Part shown: one piece after another, positions 17,845 through 26,853 of the stretch | Layout: each line of letters starts with the position of its first letter | Numbering within the stretch: the first letter of the stretch is position 1 | Source of the DNA: Pseudomonadota bacterium | GTDB taxonomy: Bacteria; Chloroflexota; UBA6077; JAJPGT01 | Length of the DNA: 64,000 nt | NCBI GenBank assembly: GCA_021325655.1 | Contig: JAJPGT010000087.1 | Coordinates: 1 to 64,000 of the forward strand | Reading direction: 5' to 3' | Translations under genes and position numbers: made by a program | The notes under the pieces: generated by a model | Seen by the model: the letters and a program-made list of their open reading frames with translations, nothing else | Told to the model about the DNA's origin: nothing | Database searches by the model: none

Positions 17845-20800
17845 TTAGCGCCGCCCGGCTGGCGCCACCTGCTGGGGGGAGGCATCGGGCGCCGCCGAGC
17901 GGTTCAGTGGTGGCACCACCGGCGGCGGCCCGGAGCGCGGGGCAACCTTCCAGAACAGTTCGCGGTAGTAGTCCCATACGTCCAGAATGTCCGCCGCCCG
18001 CGGGCTACCGGTCCGCTCGAAGTGCTCCCGGATCAGCCCGTACAATTGCTCCAGGTCCTCTCGCGCCATTGCCCGCTCCAGCCGCACCAGTTCGCCGTTG
18101 ACCCGGCTGGGGAAGCTCCCCAGCTCGTCCAGCACGTAGGCCACCCCGCCGGACATGCCGGCGGCGAAGTTCTGGCCGGTCTCGCCGAGTACCACCACCA
18201 GCCCGCCGGTCATGTACTCGCAGCCGTGCGCCCCAACGCCCTCGACCACGGCGATGGCGCCGGAGTTGCGGACGGCGAAGCGCTCCCCGGCCCGGCCCGC
18301 GGCGAACAGCCGGCCGCCGGTGGCGCCGTAGAGCGCGGTGTTGCCCAGGATCACATTGCGGTGGGTTGGGAAGCGGGCAGTATCGGTGGGGGTCAGGATC
18401 AGCTCGCCCCCCGACATCCCCTTGCCCACGTAGTCGTTCGCCTCGCCGACCAGCGTCAGCCGCAGCCCCCGAACGCAGAACGCCCCGAACGACTGCCCGG
18501 CGGCACCGCGCAGCCGGACGTCGATGCTGCGCTCGGGCAGCCCCCTGGAGCCGTACAGGCGGGCGATCTCGCCGGCCACGCGGGCGCCGACGCTTCGGTG
18601 GCGGTTGCGGATGCGGTAGGAGGCACGGAAGGGCGGGCCGCCGGCGATCGCCTCGGCGGCGTCCTGCAAGATTGCGTCGTCCAGCGACTCGTCGCTCGGC
18701 CGGTTGTTGCGCGGCTCGACGTTGCGGCGCGGCAGCGTCCGGGTCGGGTCCGGGTCGGCCAGGATCAGCGACAGGTCGAGCGTGGCGGCGCGCGGGTCGC
18801 GCTGCTCGGGTGGGATCGCCCGCAGCAGATCCACCCGGCCGACGATCTCCTCCAGGGTGCGGAAGCCCAGCCGTGCCAGGTGGCCGCGGACGTCCTCCGC
18901 CAGGTGAGTGAAGTAGTGGATCACCTTCTCCGGCGTCCCCTCGAATTTCTTCCGCAGGTCCTCGCGCTGGGTGGCGATGCCGGTCGGGCAGGTGTTCAGA
19001 TGGCACTGGCGCGCCATGTCGCAGCCGAGCGCGACGACCGCCGCGGTGCCGAAGCCGAACTCCTCCGCACCCAGACAGGCAGCGATCACCACGTCGCGCC
19101 CGGTGCGGAGTCCGCCGTCGGTGCGCAGCCGCACCCGGCCGCGCAGGCCGTTGAGTACCAGCACCTGCTGCGCCTCGGCCAGCCCCAGCTCCCAGGGGAT
19201 GCCGGCGTGCTTGATGCTGGAGAGCGGCGAGGCGCCGGTGCCGCCGTCGTGGCCGGAGACGAGCACGTAGTCGGCGTAGGCCTTGGCGACGCCAGCGGCC
19301 ACGGTGCCCACCCCGGCCTCGCTCACCAGCTTCACGCCCACCAGCGCCCGCGGGTTGGCGCACTTCAGGTCGTAGATGAGCTGCGCGAGGTCCTCGATGC
19401 TGTAGATGTCGTGGTGCGGCGGCGGGGAGATCAGCGAGATGCCCGGCTGGGCATGGCGCAGGCGGGCGATGAGCTCGCTGACCTTGGAGGCCGGGATCTG
19501 CCCGCCCTCGCCGGGCTTGGAGCCCTGCGCCATCTTGATCTCTAGCTCGTCGGCGTGCGCCAGGTATTCGGCCGTCACCCCGAAGCGGCCGGAGGCCACC
19601 TGCTTGATCTTGTTGTCGGCGCGGTCGCCGTTCGGCAGCGGCCTGTACGTCTCCGGGTCCTCGCCGCCCTCGCCGCTGTTCGAGCGCGCGCCCATCCGAT
19701 TCATCGCGATCGCCAGCGTCCGGTGCGCCTCCGGGGAGAGCGCTCCGAGCGACATCGCGGTAGAGATGAAGCGCCTGACGATGCGCTCGGCCGGCTCGAC
19801 CTCCTCCAGCGGGATCGGCTCGCGCGGGGCGAAGGTGAGTAGGTCGCGCAGCGCCAGCGGTGGCCCGGACAGCAGCATGTCCACGAACTGGCGGTAGGCG
19901 GCCGGATCGCCGTCGCCCTCCAGCGCCTTGTGCAGGGTGCGGACGATCGGTGGGCCCCAGGCGTGCGCCTCGCCGTCGCGCCGGTAGCGCACCAGGCCGG
20001 TATCGGGCAGCCGGCCGTCGCTTGCCGCGGCCCGGTCCGCTTCAGCGAAGGCGAGCGCGTGGCGGCTCAGCACGTCCTCGGCGATCTGCACGAACGAGAC
20101 GCCGCCCAGGCGCGAGGGCGTGCCGGCGAAGCAGCGGTCGATAACCGTCTGGGAGATGCCGAGCGCTTCGAAGATCTGGCCGCCGTGGTAGCTGGCGAGC
20201 GCCGAGATGCCCATCTTGGACATGATCTTCTGCAGCCCCAGCTCGGCGGCGTGGACGTAGTTCTGCACCGCCTGCTCGACGTCCAGCTCCGCCGCGGCCT
20301 CGGCGCGCGCCCGCGGCTCGGGCTGCTCGGCCAATTGGCGCACCAGCGCCAGCGCTACGTAGGGGTGGACCGCGGAGGCGCCGTAGCCGATCAGCAGCGC
20401 CAGGTGGTGCACGTCCCAGGCGTCGCCGGCCTCGGCGACCAGGCTGGCGCGGCTGCGCTTGCCCACTCGGATCAGGTGGTGGTGCACCGCCCCGACGGCG
20501 AGCAGCATCGGGATCGGGGCGCGCTCCGGCGAGACGGCGCGATCGCTCACGACCAGGATCCCGTAGCCGGCATCCACCGCCCGCTCGGCGTCGCGGCAGA
20601 GCTGATCGAGCCCCGGCTCCAGCCCGGCCGGTCCCTGGCCGGCGTCGAAGGTGGCGTCCAGCGTCGCGCAGGCCAGGGGGCCGCTCAACCGCCGCAGCGC
20701 CGCCAGATCGGGTTCCAGCAGCACCGGGGTGGGAATCCGCACCATCCGGGCATACTCCGGCCCATCCTCCAGGTAGCCAGTGCTCGGCCCGAGCAGCATC

Positions 20801-22422
20801 TCCAGTGACATCACCGTCTGCTCGCGCAGCGGATCGATGGGCGGGTTGGTGACCTGGGCAAAGCGCTGCTTGAAATAGGTGTAGAAGGAGCGGTTCAGGC
20901 GCGACAGCACTGCCAGCGGGGTGTCGTCGCCCATCGACCAGACCGCCTCCTTGCCCTCGACGGCCATCGTCCTGACAACCAGCTTCAGGTCCTCGTTCGT
21001 CACTCCGAACGCGGTGAGCAGCCGCGGGTCTCGGGATTCGATCCCCGCGGAGAGCACCTCCCCGAGCCCCGAGCCGAGACTCGGCTCCTGGCAGTTGGGA
21101 TGCAGGTCGATGATCGTCGCCGCCCACTCGCGGTACGGCCTGGCGGTGGTGACCTCGGCCTTCACCTCAGCGTCGTGCAGCACCACTTGGCGGGCGGTGT
21201 CGACCAGCAGGAGCTGGCCGGGGCCGAGGCGCCCCTTCTCCAGCACCAGCCGGTCGCCGATCTCCACCACGCCGGTTTCGGAGGCGGCGAGTACCAGGCC
21301 GTCTTCCGTGATCTTGTAGCGGCAGGGGCGCAGCCCGTTGCGGTCTAGCGTGGCACCCACCTGCACCCCGTCCGAGAACGTCAGCGCCGCCGGACCGTCC
21401 CACGGCTCGGTCAGGCAGGCGTGGTAGCGCTCGAACGCCTCCAGGTCCGGGTCGGCGTCGGCGCCCCACTTGCGCGGCATCAACATCATCAGGCCGTGCG
21501 CCAGATCGCGGCCGGAGCGCAGCAGCAGCTCCAGCGTGTTGTCCAGGCTGGCCGAGTCCGAGCCCGCTTCCCAGATAATCGGCTTCAGCCGCTCCAGGTC
21601 GTCGCCCCACACCGCCGAGCGCAGGTCCGCCTCGCGGGCACGCATCCAGTTGCGGTTGCCCTGCAAGGTGTTGATCTCGCCGTTGTGCGCCAGCAGCCGG
21701 AACGGCTGCGCCAGCGGCCAGGTAGGGAACGTGTTAGTGGAGTAGCGCTGGTGGAACAGACAGAGCGCGGTCTCGAAGCGCGGATCCGCCAGGTCGCGGT
21801 AGAAGCGCGGGAGCTGCGAGGCGGCCATCAGCCCTTTGTAGACGACGGTGCGGCAGGAGAACGAGGGGACGTAGAGGTCGTCCAGCCCCGCCTCGGCGGC
21901 GCGGCGCTCGATCACCTTGCGCGCCAGGTACAGCCGGCGCTCGAACGCCTCGTCGTCCAGCCCGGCCGGGCGGACGACGAACACCTGGCGCAGGTCTGGC
22001 AGCGTCGCCCGCGCCTTGTCCCCCAGCGCGTCCGGGTCGACCGGGACGCGCCGCCAGACGAGCACCGGGACCCCTTCCTCGCAGAGCACCTGGTTCACCA
22101 GCGCCACCGCGGCGTCGGCGCGCTCGCGCGGGAGCATGAGCATCCCCAGGCCCAGGTCGGCGGCGCGCGGCGGGCGCACCCCCAGCCGCTCGGCCTCGAG
22201 CAGCAGCAGCCGGCGCGGGAGCTGGGTGAGCACCCCGGCGCCGTCACCACTTTTGCCATCGGCATCCATCGCGCCGCGATGAGCGAGATTGGCGAGCGCT
22301 TGTAGCCCGTACTCGAGGATCTCCCGGCCGGGTTGCCCCGAGACGCGAGCAACAAAGCCTGTACCGCAGGCGTCGTGCTCAAAGCACGGGTCGTACAGCG
22401 TCTGTCCTGGCATCGGGAACAC
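17845..22422 (-). CDS. gltB: Glutamate synthase, large subunit
   Basis: A protein of about 1525 residues, normal for bacterial GOGAT alpha. It transfers the amide of glutamine to 2-oxoglutarate, giving two glutamates. The N-terminal glutaminase has the likely nucleophile Cys in HDACGTGF, followed by LAHRGAMDADGKSGDGAG. The synthase domain has the FMN-site region GEGGEDPETY and SGRFGVTAEYL, and the 3Fe-4S ligands in CDMARQCHLNTCPTG. A C-terminal GXGXG beta-helix follows. GTG 22422 is preferred, five bases after GGGAGG; ATG 22413 is the alternative but is spaced too far. No gltD (small subunit) is adjacent. The upstream leader carries a promoter and an attenuator-like hairpin. Confidence 0.95.
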   Translation of the reverse strand: MFPMPGQTLYDPCFEHDACGTGFVARVSGQPGREILEYGLQALANLAHRGAMDADGKSGDGAGVLTQLPRRLLLLEAERLGVRPPRAADLGLGMLMLPRERADAAVALVNQVLCEEGVPVLVWRRVPVDPDALGDKARATLPDLRQVFVVRPAGLDDEAFERRLYLARKVIERRAAEAGLDDLYVPSFSCRTVVYKGLMAASQLPRFYRDLADPRFETALCLFHQRYSTNTFPTWPLAQPFRLLAHNGEINTLQGNRNWMRAREADLRSAVWGDDLERLKPIIWEAGSDSASLDNTLELLLRSGRDLAHGLMMLMPRKWGADADPDLEAFERYHACLTEPWDGPAALTFSDGVQVGATLDRNGLRPCRYKITEDGLVLAASETGVVEIGDRLVLEKGRLGPGQLLLVDTARQVVLHDAEVKAEVTTARPYREWAATIIDLHPNCQEPSLGSGLGEVLSAGIESRDPRLLTAFGVTNEDLKLVVRTMAVEGKEAVWSMGDDTPLAVLSRLNRSFYTYFKQRFAQVTNPPIDPLREQTVMSLEMLLGPSTGYLEDGPEYARMVRIPTPVLLEPDLAALRRLSGPLACATLDATFDAGQGPAGLEPGLDQLCRDAERAVDAGYGILVVSDRAVSPERAPIPMLLAVGAVHHHLIRVGKRSRASLVAEAGDAWDVHHLALLIGYGASAVHPYVALALVRQLAEQPEPRARAEAAAELDVEQAVQNYVHAAELGLQKIMSKMGISALASYHGGQIFEALGISQTVIDRCFAGTPSRLGGVSFVQIAEDVLSRHALAFAEADRAAASDGRLPDTGLVRYRRDGEAHAWGPPIVRTLHKALEGDGDPAAYRQFVDMLLSGPPLALRDLLTFAPREPIPLEEVEPAERIVRRFISTAMSLGALSPEAHRTLAIAMNRMGARSNSGEGGEDPETYRPLPNGDRADNKIKQVASGRFGVTAEYLAHADELEIKMAQGSKPGEGGQIPASKVSELIARLRHAQPGISLISPPPHHDIYSIEDLAQLIYDLKCANPRALVGVKLVSEAGVGTVAAGVAKAYADYVLVSGHDGGTGASPLSSIKHAGIPWELGLAEAQQVLVLNGLRGRVRLRTDGGLRTGRDVVIAACLGAEEFGFGTAAVVALGCDMARQCHLNTCPTGIATQREDLRKKFEGTPEKVIHYFTHLAEDVRGHLARLGFRTLEEIVGRVDLLRAIPPEQRDPRAATLDLSLILADPDPTRTLPRRNVEPRNNRPSDESLDDAILQDAAEAIAGGPPFRASYRIRNRHRSVGARVAGEIARLYGSRGLPERSIDVRLRGAAGQSFGAFCVRGLRLTLVGEANDYVGKGMSGGELILTPTDTARFPTHRNVILGNTALYGATGGRLFAAGRAGERFAVRNSGAIAVVEGVGAHGCEYMTGGLVVVLGETGQNFAAGMSGGVAYVLDELGSFPSRVNGELVRLERAMAREDLEQLYGLIREHFERTGSPRAADILDVWDYYRELFWKVAPRSGPPPVVPPLNRSAAPDASPQQVAPAGRR

Positions 22423-22445
22423 AGGCGCCTCCCGGAGAACACAAA

Positions 22446-22467
22446 AAGTCGGCTCGAAAGCCGACTT
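22446..22467 (-). promoter_or_regulatory. Intrinsic-terminator-like attenuator in gltB leader
   Basis: A perfect 9-bp stem (AAGTCGGCT with its complement, closed by a TTCG loop on the minus strand) followed directly by TTTTTGTGTT. That is the classic shape of an intrinsic terminator, and it ends about 10 bases before the gltB Shine-Dalgarno sequence. Because a strong promoter lies about 85 bases above it on the same strand, it would act inside the gltB 5' leader, either as a conditional attenuator or as a partial brake. Confidence 0.7.
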
Positions 22468-22547
22468 CACTGCCAGCTCAACCGCCGGGGCCACGCCACT
22501 GCCCTGTCGGGCCGGCCCCCTCACCGATCGCCACTGACCGTTGGAAA

Positions 22548-22576
22548 AGTGTACGCGGTTCGGGCGATTCCTTCAA
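22548..22576 (-). promoter_or_regulatory. Promoter of gltB
   Basis: On the minus strand TTGAAG (22576-22571) and TACACT (22553-22548) are separated by exactly 17 bases, a good housekeeping-sigma promoter. Transcription would start near 22541, giving a leader of about 120 bases before the gltB start. Confidence 0.7.
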
Positions 22577-22667
22577 GGACGAGCCTGCCTTTCTGGGCAC
22601 TCTGCCCGCCCGAGCAGGCCGAGCTGGCTATCATGACCGGGCGAGATCCGTGTAATGAGGGGCAGGG

Positions 22668-22880
22668 GTGAACGACAGCAACACCGCGACCGGGGGCGAG
22701 GGCTGCACCGTTGACTGGTCCTGGCTGGAGGGGCAGGCGATTGTGCGCGCTACCTCGGGGCTCGATCGGCTCGTCCTGACGCTGTCCAGCGGCGAGACGC
22801 TCACGGTGCAGGCCGCCCTCTGGCAGGGCAAGCCGTTTCTCGCTTTCCGCTTCCCGCCTGGCCGCGGCCTGGGGGCGTAG
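22668..22880 (+). CDS. Small hypothetical protein
   Basis: A 70-residue protein starting at GTG with GAGGGGCAGG immediately upstream. The sequence is strand-rich (QAIVRATSGLDRLVLTLSSGETLTVQAAL, given here in part) and ends with a short basic/Gly tail. It resembles one small beta-barrel or half-sandwich and has no signal peptide or recognised family. It is divergent from gltB and ends just before a strong bidirectional hairpin, which supports it being a real transcription unit. Confidence 0.5.
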   Translation: MNDSNTATGGEGCTVDWSWLEGQAIVRATSGLDRLVLTLSSGETLTVQAALWQGKPFLAFRFPPGRGLGA

Positions 22881-22918
22881 CTGCCGTTCGCGCCGGGACA
22901 GGCGTAGCGAGCACAGCA

Positions 22919-22949
22919 CGGGGCCGGGGCGAAGACCGCCCCGGCCCCG
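22919..22949. terminator. Strong bidirectional terminator hairpin
   Basis: A perfect 13-bp GC stem (22919-22931 with 22937-22949) around a 5-nt loop, located between two convergent genes. It is among the most stable short hairpins in the window. Confidence 0.65.
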
Positions 22950-22965
22950 GCCGCGGTTCGCGCCG

Positions 22966-24843
22966 CTACTGCCGCTCGAAGGCGTTGGTCAGGTCTGTCC
23001 CTGGCAGGTCCTGCGGCCGGTTCAGCCCCCGGTCCAGGTTGTTGTTGTACTGCTTGTAGTACGGGCTGTTCTTCATCTCGGCGTCCAGATCCGGCGGCAG
23101 GTTCTGCCCGATGATAACGTCGCGCAGGTAGCTGGCCAGCAGGATGCCCTGGGTGCAGTTGCAGGTGGCGTCGTAGTGCATGATCCCGCGCTGGAACCGC
23201 AGGTAGATGAAGTTCGGGTTGTTCGGGTCCGCCTGCGGATTCGAGGTGGGGATGCCCCAGATCTCCAGGTTCAGGCCTGGCAGCAGGTTCTGCTGGCAGG
23301 GCTGGTTCGGGAAGGCATCCTGGCAGGTGACGCTGTTATTGAACGTGCTCCAGAAGTTGGTCGGCTTCCCGTTGACGGTCTGCGGCGCGTGCGCCTGGAC
23401 GAAGGCGATGACCGCGGTGTCGTAGCCCGGCGAGCCGACAGCCGGGGCGCCGCTGACCACGTTCGGATCGTATGACGGGAACGTGGAGCCGTTGATGTGG
23501 TCGACCGGCATCAGCCCCGGGTCGAGCAGGTTCATCAGCCGCGGGTTGCCGTCTGGCCCGATCTGGACGAGCTGGCGCTGGAAGAACTGGGTGGTGAAGC
23601 CCAGGAAGGGGAAGGTGCGCGAGATCGGGTAGCCGAAGTTCCGAACCCCGCCGCGCTCGTTGAAGTACTTCCAGATGCGGTCATCGTCGATGCGGAAGCC
23701 GCTCTCGAAGAAGTAACGGGCATCGTGCGGCGCCGGCTGCGCTACCGGCGGGGTGCGCGTGGCCGGCGGTGGGGTGACGCCGCTGATCGTCAGGTTGCCA
23801 CCGATTACATCCTGATGGTTGCTCTCGTCCGTCCAGACGATCGTCGTGCCGGATGAGGTCGAGGAGACGTCCGGGGCATACTGGTCGTCGCCGCCGGTCA
23901 CCACCGGAAATTCCGTGTTGGTGCTCAGATCGTAGCCCCAGATGTCCTGCTTGCCCGTACCGGCGCGCTCGTCTTCCCAGACGACGATCGTGCCGGAGAT
24001 GCGCGGCGTGGCGCGGGTGTGCGAGGTGGTCGAGGAGATTTGGCGGGTCGAGCCATCGGCCCGGTTGTACACGTAGATGCCCGAGTTGTCGCTCCCAACA
24101 TAGACGATGTAGCTGCCCGCAACCGCGGGATCGTGGGCGTCGTGGCTGTCGGTGACGCGGAACTCGGTGTTAGTGCTGAGATCATAGCCAAAGATGTCGG
24201 TCTTGCCCGGGCCGTCGCGATCGTCGGTCCAGGCGACCAGGTTGCCGTCGATCGCCGGCTGGGTATGGTTGCTGCTGCCAGTGGCAATGTCGAAGTGGTG
24301 GTCCTTGGCGATGTCGTAGCCGCGAATCACCCAGTTCTTCCCGTTGCGGAAGTCCTGCCAGACGACGATATTGCCGGAGACGGCCGGAAAGTCCTGGTCC
24401 CCGTTGCCAGTTTCGACGTCGAAGTGATCCTTCTTCGCAATGTTGTAGCCGAGGATGTCCAACCCGTGGGTGCTGCTCTGCGCGGTCCAGACAATAATGT
24501 CTCCGGAGATGGCCGGCCGCTTGGCGGTGTTATGGTCCTCGTTCGCCCGAGTACTCCCGCTGTCCGTGTCGAGGTTCTTGAAGTAGATATCGGCGTTGGC
24601 GTTCTCGTCGATCGCCGCGCCCGGGTTGTTGCGGTAGTCCTGCCAGACCACCGTCCGGCCGCTGATACGCGGCCGGAGCTCCGCGGTGTCACGCGTGCTG
24701 ATGTCGAACGTCGAGACGGAATACGTCACCGCCAAAGCCGTGGCCGGCTGGCGCGCGAGCAGGCCCGACAGCAGCAGGCTGACCGCCGCGAGAGTATATC
24801 CATAGCGGCCGAGGGGGCCGCGAGCCCGTGTAGTTCCCTTCAT
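22966..24843 (-). CDS. Secreted beta-propeller protein with RGGVxxFGYPxSR domain
   Basis: A 625-residue exported protein; ATG follows GAGGAGCGC. Residues 1-38 include a signal peptide (LAAVSLLLSGLLARQPATA). Residues 40-350 contain seven or so TolB-like propeller blades with the repeated core VVWQDYRN / IVWTAQ / LVAWTDDRDG / IVVWEDERAG, separated by about 45-50 residues. After a TPPPATRTPP linker comes a module of about 260 residues (FFESGFRIDDDRIWKYFNERGG then FGYPISRTFPF, FFQRQLVQ) frequent in Chloroflexota surface proteins. Function is unknown; carbohydrate or wall binding is a guess. Several Cys in the last 150 residues may form disulfides. Confidence 0.75.
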   Translation of the reverse strand: MKGTTRARGPLGRYGYTLAAVSLLLSGLLARQPATALAVTYSVSTFDISTRDTAELRPRISGRTVVWQDYRNNPGAAIDENANADIYFKNLDTDSGSTRANEDHNTAKRPAISGDIIVWTAQSSTHGLDILGYNIAKKDHFDVETGNGDQDFPAVSGNIVVWQDFRNGKNWVIRGYDIAKDHHFDIATGSSNHTQPAIDGNLVAWTDDRDGPGKTDIFGYDLSTNTEFRVTDSHDAHDPAVAGSYIVYVGSDNSGIYVYNRADGSTRQISSTTSHTRATPRISGTIVVWEDERAGTGKQDIWGYDLSTNTEFPVVTGGDDQYAPDVSSTSSGTTIVWTDESNHQDVIGGNLTISGVTPPPATRTPPVAQPAPHDARYFFESGFRIDDDRIWKYFNERGGVRNFGYPISRTFPFLGFTTQFFQRQLVQIGPDGNPRLMNLLDPGLMPVDHINGSTFPSYDPNVVSGAPAVGSPGYDTAVIAFVQAHAPQTVNGKPTNFWSTFNNSVTCQDAFPNQPCQQNLLPGLNLEIWGIPTSNPQADPNNPNFIYLRFQRGIMHYDATCNCTQGILLASYLRDVIIGQNLPPDLDAEMKNSPYYKQYNNNLDRGLNRPQDLPGTDLTNAFERQ

Positions 24844-24889
24844 GCGCTCCTCGTTGAGATGAGTCTACATAAGCAACGAGTCCCGGCGC

Positions 24890-25610
24890 GGACGGTGGCG
24901 CATTTTTGCGCATGCCTGCCCGGCCGTCCCACGACGCGGGTGACTGAGCCCAGGAACGTCTCGGCGCGGGCGTCTGCCTCTGCGGGCTTCCGCAGGGCCA
25001 GGGCGACGCCGCAGGCGACGTCGAGGCGATCGGGGCCTACCCGCGTGAGGAAACGCTCCGCGAGGAAGGGCTGGGCCCAGAGTAGTGGGAGCTTCCATTG
25101 CCTCGGGATGCGATTCCCGTACCGCTCGCAGCGCACGCGCGACTCGCCGAAGAAGATGATGTCCACGGCGAAAGGCCGGGCGGCTCGATGAGTCGCTCCC
25201 GCGGAGCCGCCAGGCTAGAGCGCCGCTGGTAAAACGCCAGGCCGTCCCGCCCCTGCCGCTTGTAGATGCCCCCGTTCACGTACTCCTCGCGATAGCCGCT
25301 GGCGGCGAAGGGGACCGCCAGCGCCAGCATGCCGCCCGGGCATCGCACGCGTCTGATCTCACGCATCGTCCGCGAGTCGCCGTCCTCGGGAATGTGCTCG
25401 ACCCCTAAGATGGAGAACACGTGGTCTTCGACCGCGTGGCGGGAGGAGAGGCGCCGGGTGCCCGGCACCTCGAGTGTGGATGTCCCGCCCTAGTCGGACA
25501 CCGAGCCTCATGCGACACCGGAAGTGCGCGGTTGGACCGATGAAGTAGTTGCGGATGTCGGTCGCGTATAGCTCGCAGCAGGCGTGGCGAGCGAGGCGGA
25601 GCACGGGGAG
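24890..25610 (-). pseudogene. SAM-dependent methyltransferase remnant
   Basis: Three frames on the minus strand together spell the second half of a class I methyltransferase. Near 25600: CCELYATDIRNYF, the acidic strand-2 end of the SAM site. From about 25470: VFSILGVEHIPEDGD, then REIRRVRCPGGMLALAVPF and EEYVNGGIYKRQGRDG. A one-base shift near 25170 moves the frame so that VDIIFFGESRVR and WKLPLLWAQPFLAERFL continue it. In-frame stops separate the first two parts. No complete SAM-binding glycine loop remains. The C-terminal end runs almost to the start of the propeller gene. The type resembles methyltransferases of surface-polysaccharide clusters. Confidence 0.7.
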
Positions 25611-25692
25611 CTATGGCTCAATTCTCGTTGATCTGGCCGGTGTGGGGACCGATATTGGGCAATACTTTCACCACGGCCCTTGGCGATGCCTT

Positions 25693-25720
25693 GGCGGAAC
25701 GGGAGGCGAGCCGTTCCGCC
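25693..25720. terminator. Terminator-like hairpin after alpha/beta hydrolase gene
   Basis: GGCGGAACGG (25693-25702) pairs perfectly with 25711-25720 around an 8-nt loop, about 50 bases after the stop of the hydrolase gene on the minus strand. There is no T-run. Confidence 0.5.
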
Positions 25721-25771
25721 TGGCGGGTGGGGGTACGGTGAAATCAGGACGCGCTCATGGACGGGGCCGGG

Positions 25772-26701
25772 TCAGGCGCTGGGAGCGGGAGCGCCTGAGC
25801 AGGCGGCGCGGATCGCCTCCAGCACGGCCTCGGGAGCCTCGAAGGGGACGAAGTGCCCGACGCCGGGCAGCACCCGCAGGGTATGGCGCGGGAAGTACTC
25901 GCCCAGGCGGTCGGCCCAGGAGGGCGGGAAGATCGGGTCGAGCTCGCCCCAGAGCACCGTCGTCGGGTGGGGGATGGGCGGCTCCGGTGGCTGCGGCGTG
26001 GGGGGCGCAAATGCCGCCCCGGCGCGGGCGCGGTACCAGGCGATGCTCGCCCGCACCGCTCCTGGACGGGCGTAGACGTCCACGATATGCTCGAGCTCGC
26101 GTGGCCGGACCGAGTCCTTGCGGCCGACCCAGTGGTCGTAGAAGTACTCCAGGTACAGCCGCACCGTCTCGCGGTCGTGCCCGATCAGGCGGTCCGCCTG
26201 GGGGATGTTGTGGAAGTGCTGGTACCAGAACTCCGCCTGCGCTGCTGGCTCGAAGCGCCGCGCCCCGAAACCCGGGTACGACGGCGCGAACAGCACCAGC
26301 GCCCGCACCCGCTCTGGCGCCCGGCGGGCGAGGACCTGGGCCACGCGCGAGCCGACGTCGTAGCCAACCACTACCGCCGACGGAAGCTGCAGATGGTCCA
26401 GCAGGGCGAGCAGGTCCGCGGCGTGGACGTCCGGAGTGTAGCCCTCGCGCGGCGCCAGGTCGGGCTTGTCCGAGACGCCGAAGCCGCGCAGGTCCGGGGC
26501 GATCGCGTCGGCCTCTCGGGCCAGGGCGGGAATGACTCGCCGCCAGTCGTACCAGAAGCCCGGCCAGCCGTGCAGGAGCAGGATGGGGATGCCTTGCCCC
26601 TGGCGGACGTAGTGCAGCCGCACCCCGCCAGTGGCCGGCGCCGTCCCATGCCCCCAGGCGGGATCGTCGGGCGAGCGGTCGACAAAGAAGTCCGCATCCA
26701 T
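25772..26701 (-). CDS. Alpha/beta hydrolase, epoxide hydrolase/dehalogenase type
   Basis: A 309-residue cytoplasmic hydrolase. HGWPGFWYDWR (44-54) gives the HGxP oxyanion hole typical of epoxide hydrolases; the nucleophile is Asp115 in VVGYDVGSRV, again the epoxide hydrolase/haloalkane dehalogenase choice rather than Ser. WGELDPIFPP supplies the acid region and GVGHFVPFEAPE the catalytic His. Lid tyrosines (RLYLEYFYDHW) that would polarise an epoxide are present. It stands alone, divergent from the acetamidase operon, and may detoxify epoxides or related electrophiles. Exact substrate unknown. Confidence 0.87.
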   Translation of the reverse strand: MDADFFVDRSPDDPAWGHGTAPATGGVRLHYVRQGQGIPILLLHGWPGFWYDWRRVIPALAREADAIAPDLRGFGVSDKPDLAPREGYTPDVHAADLLALLDHLQLPSAVVVGYDVGSRVAQVLARRAPERVRALVLFAPSYPGFGARRFEPAAQAEFWYQHFHNIPQADRLIGHDRETVRLYLEYFYDHWVGRKDSVRPRELEHIVDVYARPGAVRASIAWYRARAGAAFAPPTPQPPEPPIPHPTTVLWGELDPIFPPSWADRLGEYFPRHTLRVLPGVGHFVPFEAPEAVLEAIRAACSGAPAPSA

Positions 26702-26778
26702 GTCGAGGCCTCCTGGGTGCGCGTGCGCTGGCTCCCTTGAGCATCGCGGCCGGCACGTCTCCTGTCAACCGCGGTCTT

Positions 26779-26807
26779 TTGACACCGCGCGCCGGCCGGG
26801 GTAGCCT
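26779..26807 (+). promoter_or_regulatory. Promoter of acetamidase-chrA operon
   Basis: A perfect TTGACA (26779-26784) is followed after 17 bases by TAGCCT (26802-26807). Transcription would start near 26814, about 40 bases before the acetamidase ATG. The same TTGACA-17-TAGCCT arrangement appears upstream of the PPC-repeat gene at 31598-31626. Confidence 0.7.
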
Positions 26808-26853
26808 GGCGTGCGGAGACGCCAGCTAGCTCCTGGCGGCACGGAGGTGGAAC

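Noticed and set aside
18022..19545. Plus-strand frame of about 500 codons opposite gltB
   Set aside because: It lies entirely within conserved gltB coding sequence and shows only shadow composition.
22423..22524. Longer gltB protein starting at GTG 22524
   Set aside because: The extra codons would include the terminator-type hairpin and T-run, and GltB similarity starts only near the predicted start at 22422.
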